Part shown: piece after piece, positions 35,441-48,300 of the stretch
Numbering within the stretch: the first letter of the stretch is position 1
How the letters are laid out: each line of letters begins with the position of its first letter
Assembly (NCBI RefSeq): GCF_009905375.1
Contig: NC_133650.1
Location: 171,820,518 to 171,884,517 of the forward strand
Direction of reading: 5' to 3'
DNA: 64,000 nucleotides
DNA from: Apium graveolens
Taxonomy: Eukaryota > Streptophyta > Magnoliopsida > Apiales > Apiaceae
Notes under the pieces: model-generated
What the model was told of the DNA's origin: nothing
The model's input: the letters and a program-made list of their open reading frames with translations, nothing else
Database searches by the model: none
Made by a program: the position numbers and the translations under genes

Positions 35441-36800
35441 ACCCATTCATTTCCAGTTCGTAATCGCTACTACCTTCCGTTCCTAATATTATACTGGTTA
35501 CACCTTTGCTCATTAGCATTCTATAACCTTTTAATAATCACGTCAACCTTAGTATCACGAACGCGTTAGAATCGGAATACCACCATACTTGGTACCACTT
35601 CATCTCTAGCTGCCTCCATCTTCAAAATCTTGGTCCTTCATATAGAAGTAAAAGAATTTATTGAGAGATCACTATGATCATGAACACTTGTTACATTGCA
35701 TAGTTAGTACAGAAGGTGGCCAGCCTTTAGTACTTGACAAGCAATTAAATAAAAGATGGTATCCTACTAGGCTTCTATCACACAGATAGATAGTCATTCG
35801 GCAATACCTCCCCTTCTGGAAGGGTTGTTCTTCTCAGTTTATATGAAATGAAAAGAAGAGAAAAGAACGAATTGAAGAGAATTGTATATATGAAAAAAAT
35901 ATACTGCCACAAAATATCTGGCTTGGAACCTACCTCTAAACTATAGAGGTTTGTCATAGGAGAACAAAACATATGTATATTTATATATCAACATCAAGTA
36001 TTATCGCATCGCATTTTGCATGCTTAAATATTTTTGCTATTCCGTCCATCATTCTATGAACCCATGCTCTTCCTCGAGCTTATACTCAATCACCTTTGAA
36101 ACTCCCTCGACATCGAAAATCGAATCTGGAATCTCATTTTATACATCATCGTTACTAGTATTCTATGCTTGCACCGCAACCTTCTTCGTATAGTAATACG
36201 ACTCTCTATTGATAAGAAGGAATAAGTATTCAATAGTAGATAATCTACTTAATTAGTCTATCAATGATAATTTATACACCACCACGACCCGATTAGTGGT
36301 ACTCAATCTCAACATCCATTCCAATACAACTCTCATGGTTGTAATCGACTCATTACTCGCAGAATCATTGCTACACTACTAGGGTCCACCGTTGACCTAC
36401 TGTAATCATTCATTTTCCATGAAGTCTTAATAGCTAACTATACGGAGTCCATACATCTCGTATCGAATTCTTCTATGGAGGTAACATGATCACCGTTCAT
36501 GATTCATGAAGAACGCTCCTGAACTGGACGTACATATGACGTGAAGCAGATAAAATTGCAGAAGAGTTTCAATCAAAGCACCGATAGCAGGTTAATACCA
36601 TTCTTAATCATATACCTTCAATAGAAGACTTAACTTGAAGGTTCGTTTAGTCCTTTTTGAAACATGGTCCTGGATTATTCTCAGGATAGTTCCTTCTAAG
36701 ATAGATAGCCCGCTCATGGCGATTTTTACGAATTAAACCTTTACCAAACTACTGTTATGATTGGGTATTGCATAGTCATCAGAAGGAATGTCAATCTTCC
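35441..36800 (-). pseudogene. pol: chromovirus pol, decayed integrase region
   Basis: Lies between the recognisable RT/RNase H remnant and the integrase C-terminus, so by position it should be the integrase zinc-binding and core domains. I could not recover clear motifs by eye in any minus frame, and many stops are present. No other feature was seen. Confidence 0.4.
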
Positions 36801-36839
36801 AAACCATAATACAACCTTCACAGCTTTTACCATCATCAC

Positions 36840-37700
36840 TGTATTCCTTTGGCACAAGCGCCTATAATTATCCTCTTACCTTTAAAGTGTCGGCCACCTC
36901 TTTGGCCTTTCCTGATAGTAAAATTTCCTTACAATCAATGTCATCTTAACCACTTTCACTAAATTTTCTACCTCATTTCCCATCACTGCTTGTGTGAAGA
37001 TGCTTCTCTTAAATCCTGGTGAGAAAAAAAATCACCATTTTTCCATAAGGCATTGCCTTAGTCTTTAGATGTGAACATTACCACGACTGACTCTCGATCA
37101 TTCTTAGGACGTCTTTTATCTTGGGTCCTTCTTACTTTGATAGTTCTGACCTCCGTTGGTTCAATCTATACTTTCTCATGGTTTAACATGTGCCCCACTT
37201 GGCATTATTATAATTACGTCACAATTCCTTTATCAAAATTTCTATTCTTGAGAACTTTGAATATTACCATTCTCCTTGTAAAACTTCTAAGGTTATCCTT
37301 GAATCATTCCTCCTTTATTCCCTAGATACAGGGCATATCAAAATATCATTTACTAATACTAGAACCATTATCTATGTACATCTGAAAAATTTCTCTACTG
37401 ATCTTTAAAGGTTGTTATTACCTTAATCCTTTCCAATTCATACTGTCAAAACTCATACCATCCCTATTAAGGGTGAAATGCCAACCTTTATGCATTCCCC
37501 TAGGATTCATTTTAAGTTACCGATGTTCTATCTTTAATTCCACCTTTAAAAAGGTACATGCATCCTTTCATGGATAAATCAAGTCATATATCCCTGATAA
37601 GGGTGCCTTATTCAATCCTTCCCACCTCGATAGTATATGCCTAATTTCACAATAACATCTGTATTCAAAATGAGGTTAATCAATATGGCCTCCAAAAGAT
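36840..37700 (-). pseudogene. pol: chromovirus RT and RNase H, heavily decayed
   Basis: Minus-strand fragments in order resemble gypsy RT: KDACTFLKVELKIEHR (for the FSKIDL region), LKMNPRGMHKGWHFTLNRDG, then FQMYIDNGSSIS in place of the FIDDILVYS catalytic segment. RNase H follows at about 36870-36960, read as DCKEILLSGKAKEVADTL in place of DCEILYHPGKANVVADAL. The domain identity rests on colinearity of weak matches. Confidence 0.55.
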
Positions 37701-38900
37701 AACTACGGTTATCTACTTTTCTTGCCTGATTTAGTAACGATAACAAGGATGTTCTGGAAGATATTGGTCGTGTTCAACGTGAACTTCTTCTTAATAAATC
37801 CTCATTTACTTTTGTTATTTATCTCAACAGTCATCTCAATGTTGGGATATCTTTCATACCTGGCGTCTCCCTTTCTGGGTATCAAGCCACCAGTCTTACA
37901 CTTCACATTCTTGAAGGTCACTTATTTCATCCAATTTTCCTAATTTCTTACTTCCTTGTCTCCTCAGTCTATCCGCGTCTCATTATTTATCCTTCGAACT
38001 ATCTCCGGGTTTCCTCGAATCCTCCCAACTTATAGGGGATAAAATATATGTATCTCTTATTCCTTCAATCCATCAGCTTTAACTCTTGGTGAATCACTCT
38101 CATCCTGACGAGTACATACTTTTCTACTTCTATTGCTACGAGTCTTTAGGGTTTCCTCATACCCAACTCCCTTATCATTCCTCGAACTCTATTGCCTTTA
38201 TAATCCTTTCTATTACAATCATTTCGTGAACCCACTAATTATTTACTTCAAACATCACGTCGTTCTGGGATTCTTGTCCTCAGAACGAATCTTGACAACT
38301 TTTACAACTTAGGTTCATAATTTATCATACTCGTCCACTTTTGTTCTGGCTCTAAAGCTTTTACACTACCTCCATAACCTTGGGAAGTACTTTCCCGAAA
38401 ACAATTGTCTGAACTTTAATCAATTTATTATGACCTCTGGCTCCGTGCCTTTCTTGGTCTTTCACCAGCGGGTGGCCTCTCTCTTAGGAAGGTAAGTGAT
38501 AAAAACAGTCTTTTGTACTCCGTCAATCATTTAGAATCTCAAATGATTCCTTAATTTCCTTTAGCCAGGCTTTTGCCTCGACTGGGTTAGCCTGCTCCTT
38601 GGAACTCTGAGAGCTTAGCGACTTAAAGGTCCTGAAAGAATTTCTCACCGCATTGTTTCCTCAGGGTGGTGGTTGGGGATAATAGTCTAAGTTCTATCTA
38701 GACAGGTCCATAAATTTTCGTATAGGAGTACCGTCTCGGGTCTCCTTTCCTTACTCGACTTCTGTTTCCTTAGTCTGAACATTCCCTCCTCCTCCCCATA
38801 ATCGGGGTCATCCTACATATTTTAAATCCTCATTTTCCACTTCATCATGTTATGGGTTCCTTCTATCTTGATGGCGACCTCCCTGACTATCACGTTCAGG
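37701..38900 (-). pseudogene. gag: chromovirus gag and protease region, decayed
   Basis: On the minus strand near 38480-38590, PVEAKAWLKEI and SFEIL, followed by RGHPLVKDQE-type sequence, match the capsid region of Tekay Gag. The remainder towards 37701 should include the knuckle and protease, but stops prevent confident reading. Confidence 0.5.
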
Positions 38901-39063
38901 GTTTGCCCTAAATCTTATTCCTCAAACTAGCTTTCATCTAAGATCTCATCTTTAAGCTCTTGAACATTTGGAACCCAAATTCTGTAGGAATATCTCATTA
39001 TTCCCTTATCATCTCTCTCGGTATTAATCTCTTATCTATTTGTTGGCTCTCTGCCTTCATTCA

Positions 39064-39780
39064 TCACTTTTTCTGGCACAATATGTTCTTTTCCAATAAT
39101 TCCGGCTGTATTGCTATCTCAAACAGCTTTTCGGTACCGGCTCCGGTTACCTTCACTTCTATTTCCATTTTCTCAAAATCTCTTATAAACTCTCTCAAAG
39201 ACATTATCATCTTGAGTCTCTCCTTTTTACTAAGGGTATCAGCCACCACATTGGCTTTCCCCGAATGATAAAGAATCTTATAATTGTAATCCTTGATTAG
39301 CTCTAACCACCTCATTTGGCGCATGTTGAGCTCTTTTCTGCGTGAAAATGTACTAGAGCACTTATGGCTTAGGTAATTCTCGCACTTCTCTCCATACAAG
39401 TAGTGCCTCCAATCTTTAGGGAAAAACTATTGCCATGAACCCAAGCTCATAGGTGGGGATATCGAATTTTATATTCCCTTAATTGTCTTGACGCGTACGC
39501 GATTACCTTGTTGTTCTGTATAAGAAGCACCCTAATTGCTTATGTGAAGCGTTACTACACATCACAAAATCTCCTTTTCCATCCGGCAATGCCGTCATAG
39601 GGGCCGCCACCAATCTTTGCTTCAGTTCTTAAAAGCTGTTCTCGCATTTCTCTGTCCATTAGAACTTCTCAGTGTTACGAGTAAGCCGCGTTAAAAGGGG
39701 CTACTATCTTTACAAACTTGAACGAACCTCTAGTAGTGACCGGCCAATCCTACCTCTGGTAGTTGCCCTAACCATGGTCA
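39064..39780 (-). pseudogene. pol: extra gypsy RT-end/RNase H fragment, better preserved
   Basis: Minus-strand sequence reads through the RT end (RFVQ, LTRNTEKF) and RNase H (TEKCENSF, ELKQRLVAAPMTALPDGKGD, YLYGEKCENYLSHKCS). It then runs into LNMRQMRWLELIKDYNYKIL, HSGKANVVADTLSKKERLKM and the start of the integrase linker. The last 111 codons (39064-39399) are open. It lies upstream of gag-like sequence (38480-38590), out of normal order, and the element has its own RNase H remnant at about 36.9 kb. It therefore looks like a duplicated or inserted pol fragment. Confidence 0.75.
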
Positions 39781-39789
39781 TCAATTCCT

Positions 39790-40170
39790 CAGTGGTCCTT
39801 TATTCATTCTTGTCAGGATCCTTCACAGGATAGCGATAATCCCTTCTAGGACAACATCCTCAACCGCTACATCCTTAATACGAACATCATCTGGTCCCGT
39901 GTTAGGACACTCTATCGGATCCACAATCTGATCTCCAATAACTAATAAAACATCATCGCATTGTTGCTCCTCAACCTCAGGGTTCGGAGTCCCGCTACCA
40001 TATATGATAACGAACTATACTTCTATCACGATATTTATAAGGGTTCCCATAAGGGTTTTAACTGTCAGTACTACGTTAGGTAATCCGACTATAAACTTGG
40101 CAAGAGTTCTTATTATCTTAGTAAACTTATTATCTTAACTTCACATCATCTCTGAGGTTTATAACGCTTC
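39790..40170 (-). pseudogene. gag: chromovirus leader and gag N-terminus
   Basis: Follows the primer binding site. Minus-strand reading includes MGTLINIVIEVQFVI and YGSGTPNPEVEEQQCDDVLL, compatible with an N-terminal Gag segment but not otherwise recognised. It is cut off at about 39785 by the out-of-order RT fragment. Confidence 0.45.
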
Positions 40171-40182
40171 GCTCTGATACCA
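40171..40182 (-). other. primer binding site of the chromovirus
   Basis: Minus strand TGGTATCAGAGC, 4 nt from the 5' LTR end at 40187. Confidence 0.93.
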
Positions 40183-40186
40183 TTTC

Positions 40187-43100
40187 TGTTACACCCCCAA
40201 ATCCGGGGTCGGGGATCCGGGTTGTCACGAGTTCCATTTCCCTTAATAACACCCAATCTTAATAAACAATCAACTACTCTGTACTGTGACCCCACAATAA
40301 ACACACACACCACAAGTTATAGTCTCAGAGATGAATATCCAAAAATAACACGAGTCATTTTATTCCAAAATTATATGTCATTACACCTTAAAAGGGTTTC
40401 TGAATAGATTTACATTTCTTTGCCATTATTACAATTGATAAAGATACATAAGTCTGGTACATCAAAAGTTGAAAGCCTAGCCTATTGGTAGTTCCTACCT
40501 CAGCTACAACGACATCAACGCCTATAGGAAACTGCGGAACGTTTCCTATCCGCTCATGAATTAGGAGCTTGGTCCTATTCATCTTTTCTATCTGTTGTTG
40601 TGTGATGAAAGAAGAAAGCAAGGGTGAGCAACAAGCCCACCAAAATAATATGTATAGTGATTTACAATATATGAGCATTCTCATAGTACTCATGAAAGTC
40701 TTGGTCAAGAAGAAATGAACCAAGTTTGATATCTTACCGCGACCAAGTCGCAAAATATTCAGTATATATGTACATATATACTTTTCAAAATCTTTGAAAT
40801 CCTCTGACATGTATAATATACACAGAGTTCCCGTTTATAACTGTATAAACTATCGTTGCAAGGTGATCTCATATATCTAACCTTGTCTCAACATTTTTCC
40901 GAAAATCTTTGACATGCACAAGATAATCATTTACTAGATATAAGTTTAAAAGATGAAGCTACAAGATACTCCAATATACTTATATCCGAATACTACTTGA
41001 ACTACCACTGTTCAAGTTATAATCAGTTTCAAAAGTTCATCACCCAGATGAGACTACAAGATAAGACTTGAATAGATTCAATCCTTGAAATATCATTATA
41101 AATAATGAAGTTACGAGATACTTCATTAAGTCCCGATATATATATACACCTATATATATATACATTTCATACACTCCTTGAAAACCTCTGTTATGAAAAT
41201 TATAAACAGAGTTGCAATATCCAATGAATTTGGAAAGGAGAAAACCTTGGCATAAAACTGATACCTTGCTGATCAGGCAAAGATACCAATAAGTAACCTT
41301 TTCTACTAGTAGATGGATGAATCCCCCACCGGTCATCACCCTGGCCACATTAGGACCTTGTGCTGGACCGCCACCCGGCCTCTTACGCGTTGATGGACTG
41401 CCACCCAGCCACTTACACTTTGATAGACCGTACCTCGGCCTGTCGCTTATGCCGACTCAATTAGATGGACTTACTTCCCGAACGTTGGGCAAGTAATCAA
41501 ATTATTTTCTCAAAACAGCAACCACGTTGCGAATGTAAAATACACCACAGAGCCGGATCCCCCAGGTTTTGAGCGAGTATTTAAATCCCATTTGAAAGGA
41601 GGATCTTAAATATAAAAGAATGAGTTTTGGGATTCACCCTAACTTTTAGAAATCATTTTGAAGACTCGAAAACATTTTTAAGAATGTTTGGAGTACTGCT
41701 GATTTATTAAAATAAATCAGTCCCGATATATTAGAAAATATCTGAATATTATTATTATTTAAATAATATTCCCATAAAGAATAATCTTTATAAAAATAAT
41801 TGAAGTAGAAGTTGTAAAACTTATACTTGAAATGAATATTAAATAACCAAAGATATACTTATACGAAAGTAATATCTTTATTTGAATAATCAAAAGTAAG
41901 TTTGATTATCGACACATTATTCTTTAATAAAATAAAGAATATTAATTAGTAAATAATCGTAGTCATAAGTCCTCGAATGAATATTCAAAATTAATATTCA
42001 TTATTAAAATAAACGGAGTCATAAGCCTTTGAATGAATATTCAAAATAATATTCATTAATAAAATAAAGGGAGTCATAAGCCCTCGAATGAATATTCAAA
42101 ATAATATTCATTAATAAAATAAACGGAGTCATAAGTCCTCGAATGAATATTCAAGTAATATTCATTAAATAATATAAAGTTATCGAATAAACCTTATTCG
42201 ATTAATAGTTTTGAAAAATATATCAATATATATATATAAATATATATATCATATACTCCGGAACATCTACTCCCGGTTTTAGAAAAGGGTTCACCTTTGG
42301 GTCCCCTATATTAAGGGTATACGCAACTACTGCTTAGCTCTAGCATAGGTATTATGCAACTAATAAGCATTTGAACCAACAGATATATATCAAGATTACA
42401 AAACAGATATGCATATATACCATATCACATGCTCCAATATATCGCAAGAATTTGCTAATAACAATCATGCATCTATCACAAGATAATGCATATACACATA
42501 TACATCACAACAACAGTATAACGGGTAGAAAACTTGCCTTAGTGCTCCCGCATAGACTTAAGCTTAGAGTGGGTCCGATAACCTATGAACAACAACATAA
42601 GTCGGAATTAGACCCCAGTCGCTTAAGAAACTAGACTTTAACCAATTGAACCCTAACGCTTGCTTATGGTCACTCCTACGCTTAACGAATCACCTAAGTC
42701 GTTCGAGTACCCTCGGCTCCACCATTTTTAATAAATTAACCATTAAGAGTTTTAAGGCGATTCTTTCGCGAGTACCTTACCAACTGCCTAATCCACTTAA
42801 CATAATTGTTTCATACCCCAATTAGTCATTTAAAGTCCTTAACCAAGGTTTCAAAGTAAGGCGAGGGGTAATGGTTCGGTCGCGAAACGCCGTTACTTAA
42901 AACGGTCGTTTCTCCTAAACCGTACATCGGATTCAAACGAACCACATATCAAAACGAAGCTCGTAACATGAACTATCTAAACATGGCAATGGTTAAAACC
43001 TAACAGTGAGTTCAAGGGTTCTGATGTTAAGAACAAAAACAGTCTACGGTAAATCGGGCATTACGACGGCTATATTTACGCGATTTCCCAAATTTAAACC

Positions 43101-44336
43101 ACTCCAAATCATATCACAATCAACTCACAATCAACATCCCAACCAAAATCCATCCATAATTCACCATAACAGCCCCAACAACTCAATATTATCAATTTAT
43201 ACTATTCTTAAACTTGAATTTAAACTACACTTAAGTTCATTAATCAATACTCCAAGAATTACAACTCCAAAACATTACAACACCAACTATCCTCTACATT
43301 CACAACAAACGAGCCTCTCATGAACTATAACAACATAACTAAACCTAATACTCAAGTAAAGTTAGGGTTTGGAGGGGTTATACCTTCCTTGGAAGTGGAG
43401 AATCAAGTAACTAGCTTGGAATCACCCTTAAAAGTCCTTATCCAAGCTTAATCTAAACAAAAACTCAAGAATAAAAATTTTAGTTCTTGAAAAACACTAT
43501 TCACCATCTTCTTCCATGATTTTTAGGAAGAGATTGTGAATGATTTAGGAGCTCAAACTTATAGGACATCCACAACTATGCATAAGGAGTCTTAGATAAA
43601 TACCTTGCAATTTAACAAAGCTTGGAACTAGGTTTTTGATTTTTCTTTCTTTGAAAATGGAGGAAAGCCGAGATCTTGATGAAGAAAGTGAAATATCTTT
43701 GTGTTTTTGGTGAAAATGAATTGTTGGTTGGCTTGGTTGAGATTTTGATTTGTTTTGTTACCTTTTTACCATGGTAATTTTTGTGTGGTTCTAATTCAAC
43801 CAACAACACACTTGCTTGTCATGCTTATGTCACCATGTGATGTCATCCTCCATCCTTTGTCCTCTTCTCATTGGTTTGATGACATCATCCCCACTAATAT
43901 CTTTGATTAGCTTTTAATTATTTGGCTAATGATCGCTGATCTGTTATACGGTTCGCTTAACTTTCATTTTCGTTTATCGTTTGAGGGATCATAACCGGGA
44001 TCTTATTACTTAGGTTCCCTTAACCTTTCCCAATACATTATATTCCTTTTATGATCCTCTATTAAAATCCTTGAATTTAATTCCTTTTTATCCTGTTACC
44101 TTATACTCAATTCTTTCGATATCTGGTGGATTTTCGGGAAAAATCAAAAGGTTCAAATTTGGATTCTGACGATCTTTACATACACTTATATATCATACAG
44201 AGTACCCATAAAATCTCAGAATATCCATAAAAGAACCCCTACATAGTGTGGCATGAAAAGTTTTCTTATTCAGCAATATCAACAAAAACACTATTCATAA
44301 GGGTTTCAGAAAGTTCAAAATTTTGGGGTTATTACA
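40187..44336 (-). repeat. chromovirus 5' LTR, 4.15 kb
   Basis: Complete LTR, TGTTACACCCCC...TTATTACA in plus orientation. It is longer than the left copy because of a 55-bp tandem array (41958-42180) and has the outer 19 bp that the left copy lost. LTRs this long fit the Tekay/Del lineage. The ORFs at 40388-40810, 41040-41348 and 43006-43323 recur in both LTRs without domains. Confidence 0.95.
41958..42180. repeat. four-copy 55-bp tandem array in the chromovirus LTR
   Basis: GTCATAAG anchors lie at 41962, 42018, 42073 and 42128 (spacing 56, 55, 55), each followed by GAATGAATATTCAA and ATAATATTCATT blocks. The corresponding place in the left LTR (about 32390-32470) has none, only TATAAAGTTATCG duplications. 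Confidence 0.88.
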
Positions 44337-46795
44337 ACAGGACTCTCATTGAAGCTGCATGAACTATGCTTGACGAAGCAAAGCTACCAACCTACTTTTG
44401 GGCTGAAGATGTGCAGACTGCTTGTTTTACACAGAATGCTACACTCATAAACAAGCATGGAAAAACACCATATGAGATGGTGAAGAAAAAGAAGCCAAAT
44501 CTGAAATACTTTCATGTATTTGGATTTAAGTGTTTTATTTTTAAGACTCATCCTGAACAGCTGTCAAAATTTGATCTAAAAGCTGATGATGGAATTTTTG
44601 TTGGATATCCACTTTCCACAAAAGCATTCAGAGTCTACAATTTAAGAACTAGGGTTGTCATGGAATCTGTCAATGTATCTTTTGATGATAAAAAGATTAC
44701 TGGACTTGAAGATTTCAATGATCATGATCAGCTGAGATTTGAAAATAAAGATTTAAATTCTGATTCTGTAAATTCTGATGACCTAAATCCTGATCCTATA
44801 ACTTCTGATGGGTTAAATTCCGATGTCATTGAAACTGTGGTAACTACTCTAAGGGAAAATGCACCTATTCAGGGGGAGCAAACTGATGATCCTACCACAA
44901 CTCAAGACTCACAAGAAGCATCAGAACCTGTCACTGGCTCTTCAAGTTCTGATTCATCGAGTTCTGATGAGCCAAATTCTGATAATTCTGGAAACTCTGA
45001 TTCTTCAATTCCTGAAGGATCCAAATCAAATTCTGAAATTTCAGAGAGCATAACTTCAGGGGGAGCATCAGAAAATGCTGATGGAGACAACATAGATCAT
45101 GGGGGAGGATCCGGTTCTAGAGATCAACTTCGAGCTGCAAGGAAGTGGACTAAAGCACACACACCTGACTTAATAATTGGAGATCCAGAAGCAGGTGTTA
45201 GAACTAGAACTGCTACATCAAATGAATGTCTCTATCATTCCTTTCTATCTCAGACTGAACCAAAGAAAGTGGATGAAGCTCTTCAAGATGCTGATTGGGT
45301 GCAAGCAATGCAGGAAGAGTTAAATGAATTTTAAAGAAATAAAGTTTGGACCCTAGTGCCAAGACCAAAGAACAGATCAATTGTTGGCACAAAATGGGTG
45401 TTCAGAAATAAAACTGACAGTGATGGCATAATTACAAGAAACAAAAAAAGGTTGGTTGCTAAAGGTTACTCTCAACATGAGGGTATTGACTATGATGAAA
45501 CATTTACTCTAGTTGCTAGATTGGAAGCCATAAGAATCTTTTTGGCTTATGCTACTCACAAAAAGTTTAAAGTCTTTCAAATGGATGTGAAAAGTGCTTT
45601 TCTCAATGGAGAATTGAAAGAAGAGGTATATGTTGAACAACCTCCAGGATTTGTAGATCCAAAATTTCATAATCATGTCTACAGACTTGAAAAAACACTT
45701 TATGGCCTTAAGCAAGCTCCAAGAGCATGGTATGAGACTTTAGCTCAATTTTTTCTGGAAAGTAGATTTTACAGAGGCACAATTCATAAAACACTGTTCT
45801 ACCTCAACCATGGAAATGACTTACTTTTGGTACAGATATATGTTTATGATATCATCTTTGGTTCTACAAATGCCAAACTCTGTGGAAGGTTTGCAAAGCT
45901 AATGCAGTCAAGATATCAAATGAGTATGATGGGAGAACTTAACTATTTTCTGGGACTTCAAGTCAAGCAAACTGAAGAAGGTACTTTCATAAATCAATCC
46001 AAGTACACCAAAAATTTACTCAAGAAATTTGGAATGCAAGACTATTCAACTGCATCCACTCCCATGGCCACTGCAACCAAGTTAGATAAAGATATTGGAT
46101 CATCAGTAGATATTACTAACTACAGAGATATGATTGGCTCTTTACTCTATTTAACTGCAAGTAGACCTGATATCATGTATGCTACCTGTCTTTATACAAG
46201 ATTTCAGGCTGATCCAAGAGAACCTCATTTAATAGCTGTGAAAAGAATTTTCAAGTACCTCAAGGGTACAGCTGATCTAGGATTGTGGTATCCTAGAGAA
46301 TCAGATTTTAATCTAATAGGTTACTCAGATGCAGATTTTGCAGGATGCAAAATAGACAGGAAAAACATTAGTGGAAGCTGCCAATTTCTTGGAGGCGGAT
46401 TGGTTTCTTGGTTTAGCAAGAAACAGAAATCAATTTCCACATCAACTGTAGAAGCAGAATATATTGCTGCAGGAAGCTGTTGTGCACAGATTCTTTGGAT
46501 GAAGAATCAGTTACTGGACTATGGGTTAGAATTTTCTAAAATACCCATTTACTGTGATAATCAAAGTGTTATTGCTATGACAGGTAATCCAGTTCAGCAC
46601 TCAATGACAAAGCACATCAGCATTAGGTACCATTTCATAAGGGAACATGTGATGAAAGGTACAGTGGAAATGCATTTTGTTCCAACAGATCAACAACTAG
46701 CAGATATCTTCACCAAACCACTATGTGAAGCTACTTTTACAAGACTGGTAAATGAACTTGGAATTGATTCAGGTTCTTTCTCAAAATCTGCTTAG
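44337..46795 (+). pseudogene. pol: element D pol: integrase C-terminus, RT, RNase H
   Basis: Resumes at RTLIEAA with an immediate TGA (from CGA), then MLDEAKLPTYFWAEDVQTAC and NLKYFHVFGFKCF. An integrase-RT linker of about 110 codons is packed with the AATTCTGATG word (44754-45060; NSD/SSD repeats). A TAA at 45332-45334 follows ELNEF. From 45356 a 479-codon frame holds RT and RNase H ([43 protein letters not shown]). The catalytic motif is YVYD (45839-45850), with the first Asp changed to Tyr. RNase H ([35 protein letters not shown]) is complete to the stop. Confidence 0.93.
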
Positions 46796-47700
46796 TTTTT
46801 GTTCTCATGCATCAGACTTTATGATCAGTGTTTACAAATTGTCTTATCTCCATGTCATCTGTGCTTAAACTGTAATATATTAAATACTGATCGTTATCTG
46901 ATGTGATTCTATATAATCTGATAGTGTTTTGAATGTTCTGTGACTATTCAATCCAATGAGGATTACTGTGCTAGATGCTAACCTAGTAGTCTTTAACCAA
47001 CTAGAAATCCCATATTTGAATTAGTTATTTATGTGGAAATCAATTACACAAGCAAATTCTGATTTTGAGCTTAGTTAAATTTACTTTGTGTATCTTACTA
47101 CTAAGTCACAAACTAGATTTTTGCTTCTTATCTGTCAAATTCTGATGTCAGTAAATCTTAAGGGTGAACTACATGCTTGATAAGCTTCACTTATCTGATG
47201 AAAAGAAAAGAAAAGAAAAGAAAAATTGAAGTCAGGTACTCCTTTAAGCTCTAGAGTAAATATGTGAAAGGGAAGACCCAAGTGCATTGCTGATATTAAG
47301 TTATATGCATTAGAAAAGCAAATAAATTTTTCTTGGTGACTTTTCACTTTCTCTGATTACTGGAGAAATACTCTGATAATAGCATAAACTCTGATAGCAG
47401 TTGTGACTCATTTACACTGAGAAGCCACTGTAAAAAGAATGTCAAAAGATGCATAAAATGAGCACAAACAGTTGAGGTAGACTCTTACATAAATTTATTC
47501 TATAGTAGACTTTAAAATTAAAGACATATTTTAAGCATTTTTCTTAGTTATTCCTTATTTCTAAGATATACTGAAGTTTATCAGACTTTAATCTTTATCT
47601 GATCATTTGCAAATGCACACACTCTCACTCCATGTGAATGATGAAAATTACTGTGGTGATTAAGTTGTTTTTGAAAAACAGTTAAGTATTATTTGCATAA
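46796..47700 (+). other. element D pol-ORF3 spacer, proximal part
   Basis: Non-coding, with repeated TCTGAT-type words (for example ATCTGATGTG, AATTCTGATTTTG and ACTCTGATAATAG) and a short (GAAAA)n run at about 47204-47226. No ORF is supported. The word density suggests a regulatory or structural role shared with the rest of the spacer. Confidence 0.6.
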
Positions 47701-47711
47701 GTTCTGAGGAC

Positions 47712-48146
47712 AAGTTCTGATGAAAGTTCTGATGATTAAACTCTGAAGAACTCAGTCAGTATTTGTATGAAGAATCACAGAAATAGACATTTACTTTTTG
47801 AGTACAGAAGCCATGTTCTGATGACCGGTAAATTCTGATAATAGTCAAGTTCTGATACAAATCCTGATGGAAACTCTGATGCTTACGTGGCATTATTTAT
47901 TTACTTGACTTATTTTTGGTTTTACTGTAATGGTCATATTTTATCAAAAAAAAATTAAGTGAGATAAAAACAGTCATAATCATTTGGTTAGTGGGAAACG
48001 TGTTTGCCTTGACAACTGCAAGTGCACAATAATTACTGCTTATTTCTCGTTCCCACTAACTACTGCTTTAACTATTTACTGGCTGACAGGTGTAAAGTGT
48101 CTATTTTACTTCCAAAAAGAGCTATTGAGTGGAGAGAGTATATATA
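47712..48146 (+). promoter_or_regulatory. putative internal ORF3 promoter of element D
   Basis: Seven words of the AAGTTCTGAT type lie at 47712, 47724, 47814, 47831, 47847, 47861 and 47872. They are followed by TATATATA at 48139-48146, then a TTCTCTCTCTCT-rich leader to the ATG at 48301. The arrangement parallels A, C and E although the word differs. The leader ends TTTCTCTACAG just before AAATGG, so a spliced RNA is an alternative route to ORF3. Confidence 0.5.
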
Positions 48147-48300
48147 TGGGAGTTAAAAGATTTTACAATCTTTTACCTACTTTTCCTATTCTCTAATCTC
48201 TTTTATTCTCTCTCTCTAATATTCTCTGAAGCTATTTTTCACAGGCATTTTATCAAACACTTTGCAAACACATATTTTATCACTAATTTCTCTACAGAAA

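Larger units (their letters stand above)
30746..44336 (-). mobile_element. Tekay/Del-like Ty3/gypsy chromovirus, minus strand
   Basis: A 13.6-kb element with two very long, highly similar LTRs, a primer binding site, a polypurine tract and degenerate gag-pol including an integrase C-terminus and chromodomain remnant at its 3' end. The left LTR lacks its outer 19 bp. Together with about 400 bp missing from element D at the same joint, this implies one deletion after insertion, which also removed the target-site duplication. The LTRs differ by roughly 1-2% by eye, less than the D LTRs, as nesting predicts. Confidence 0.93.
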
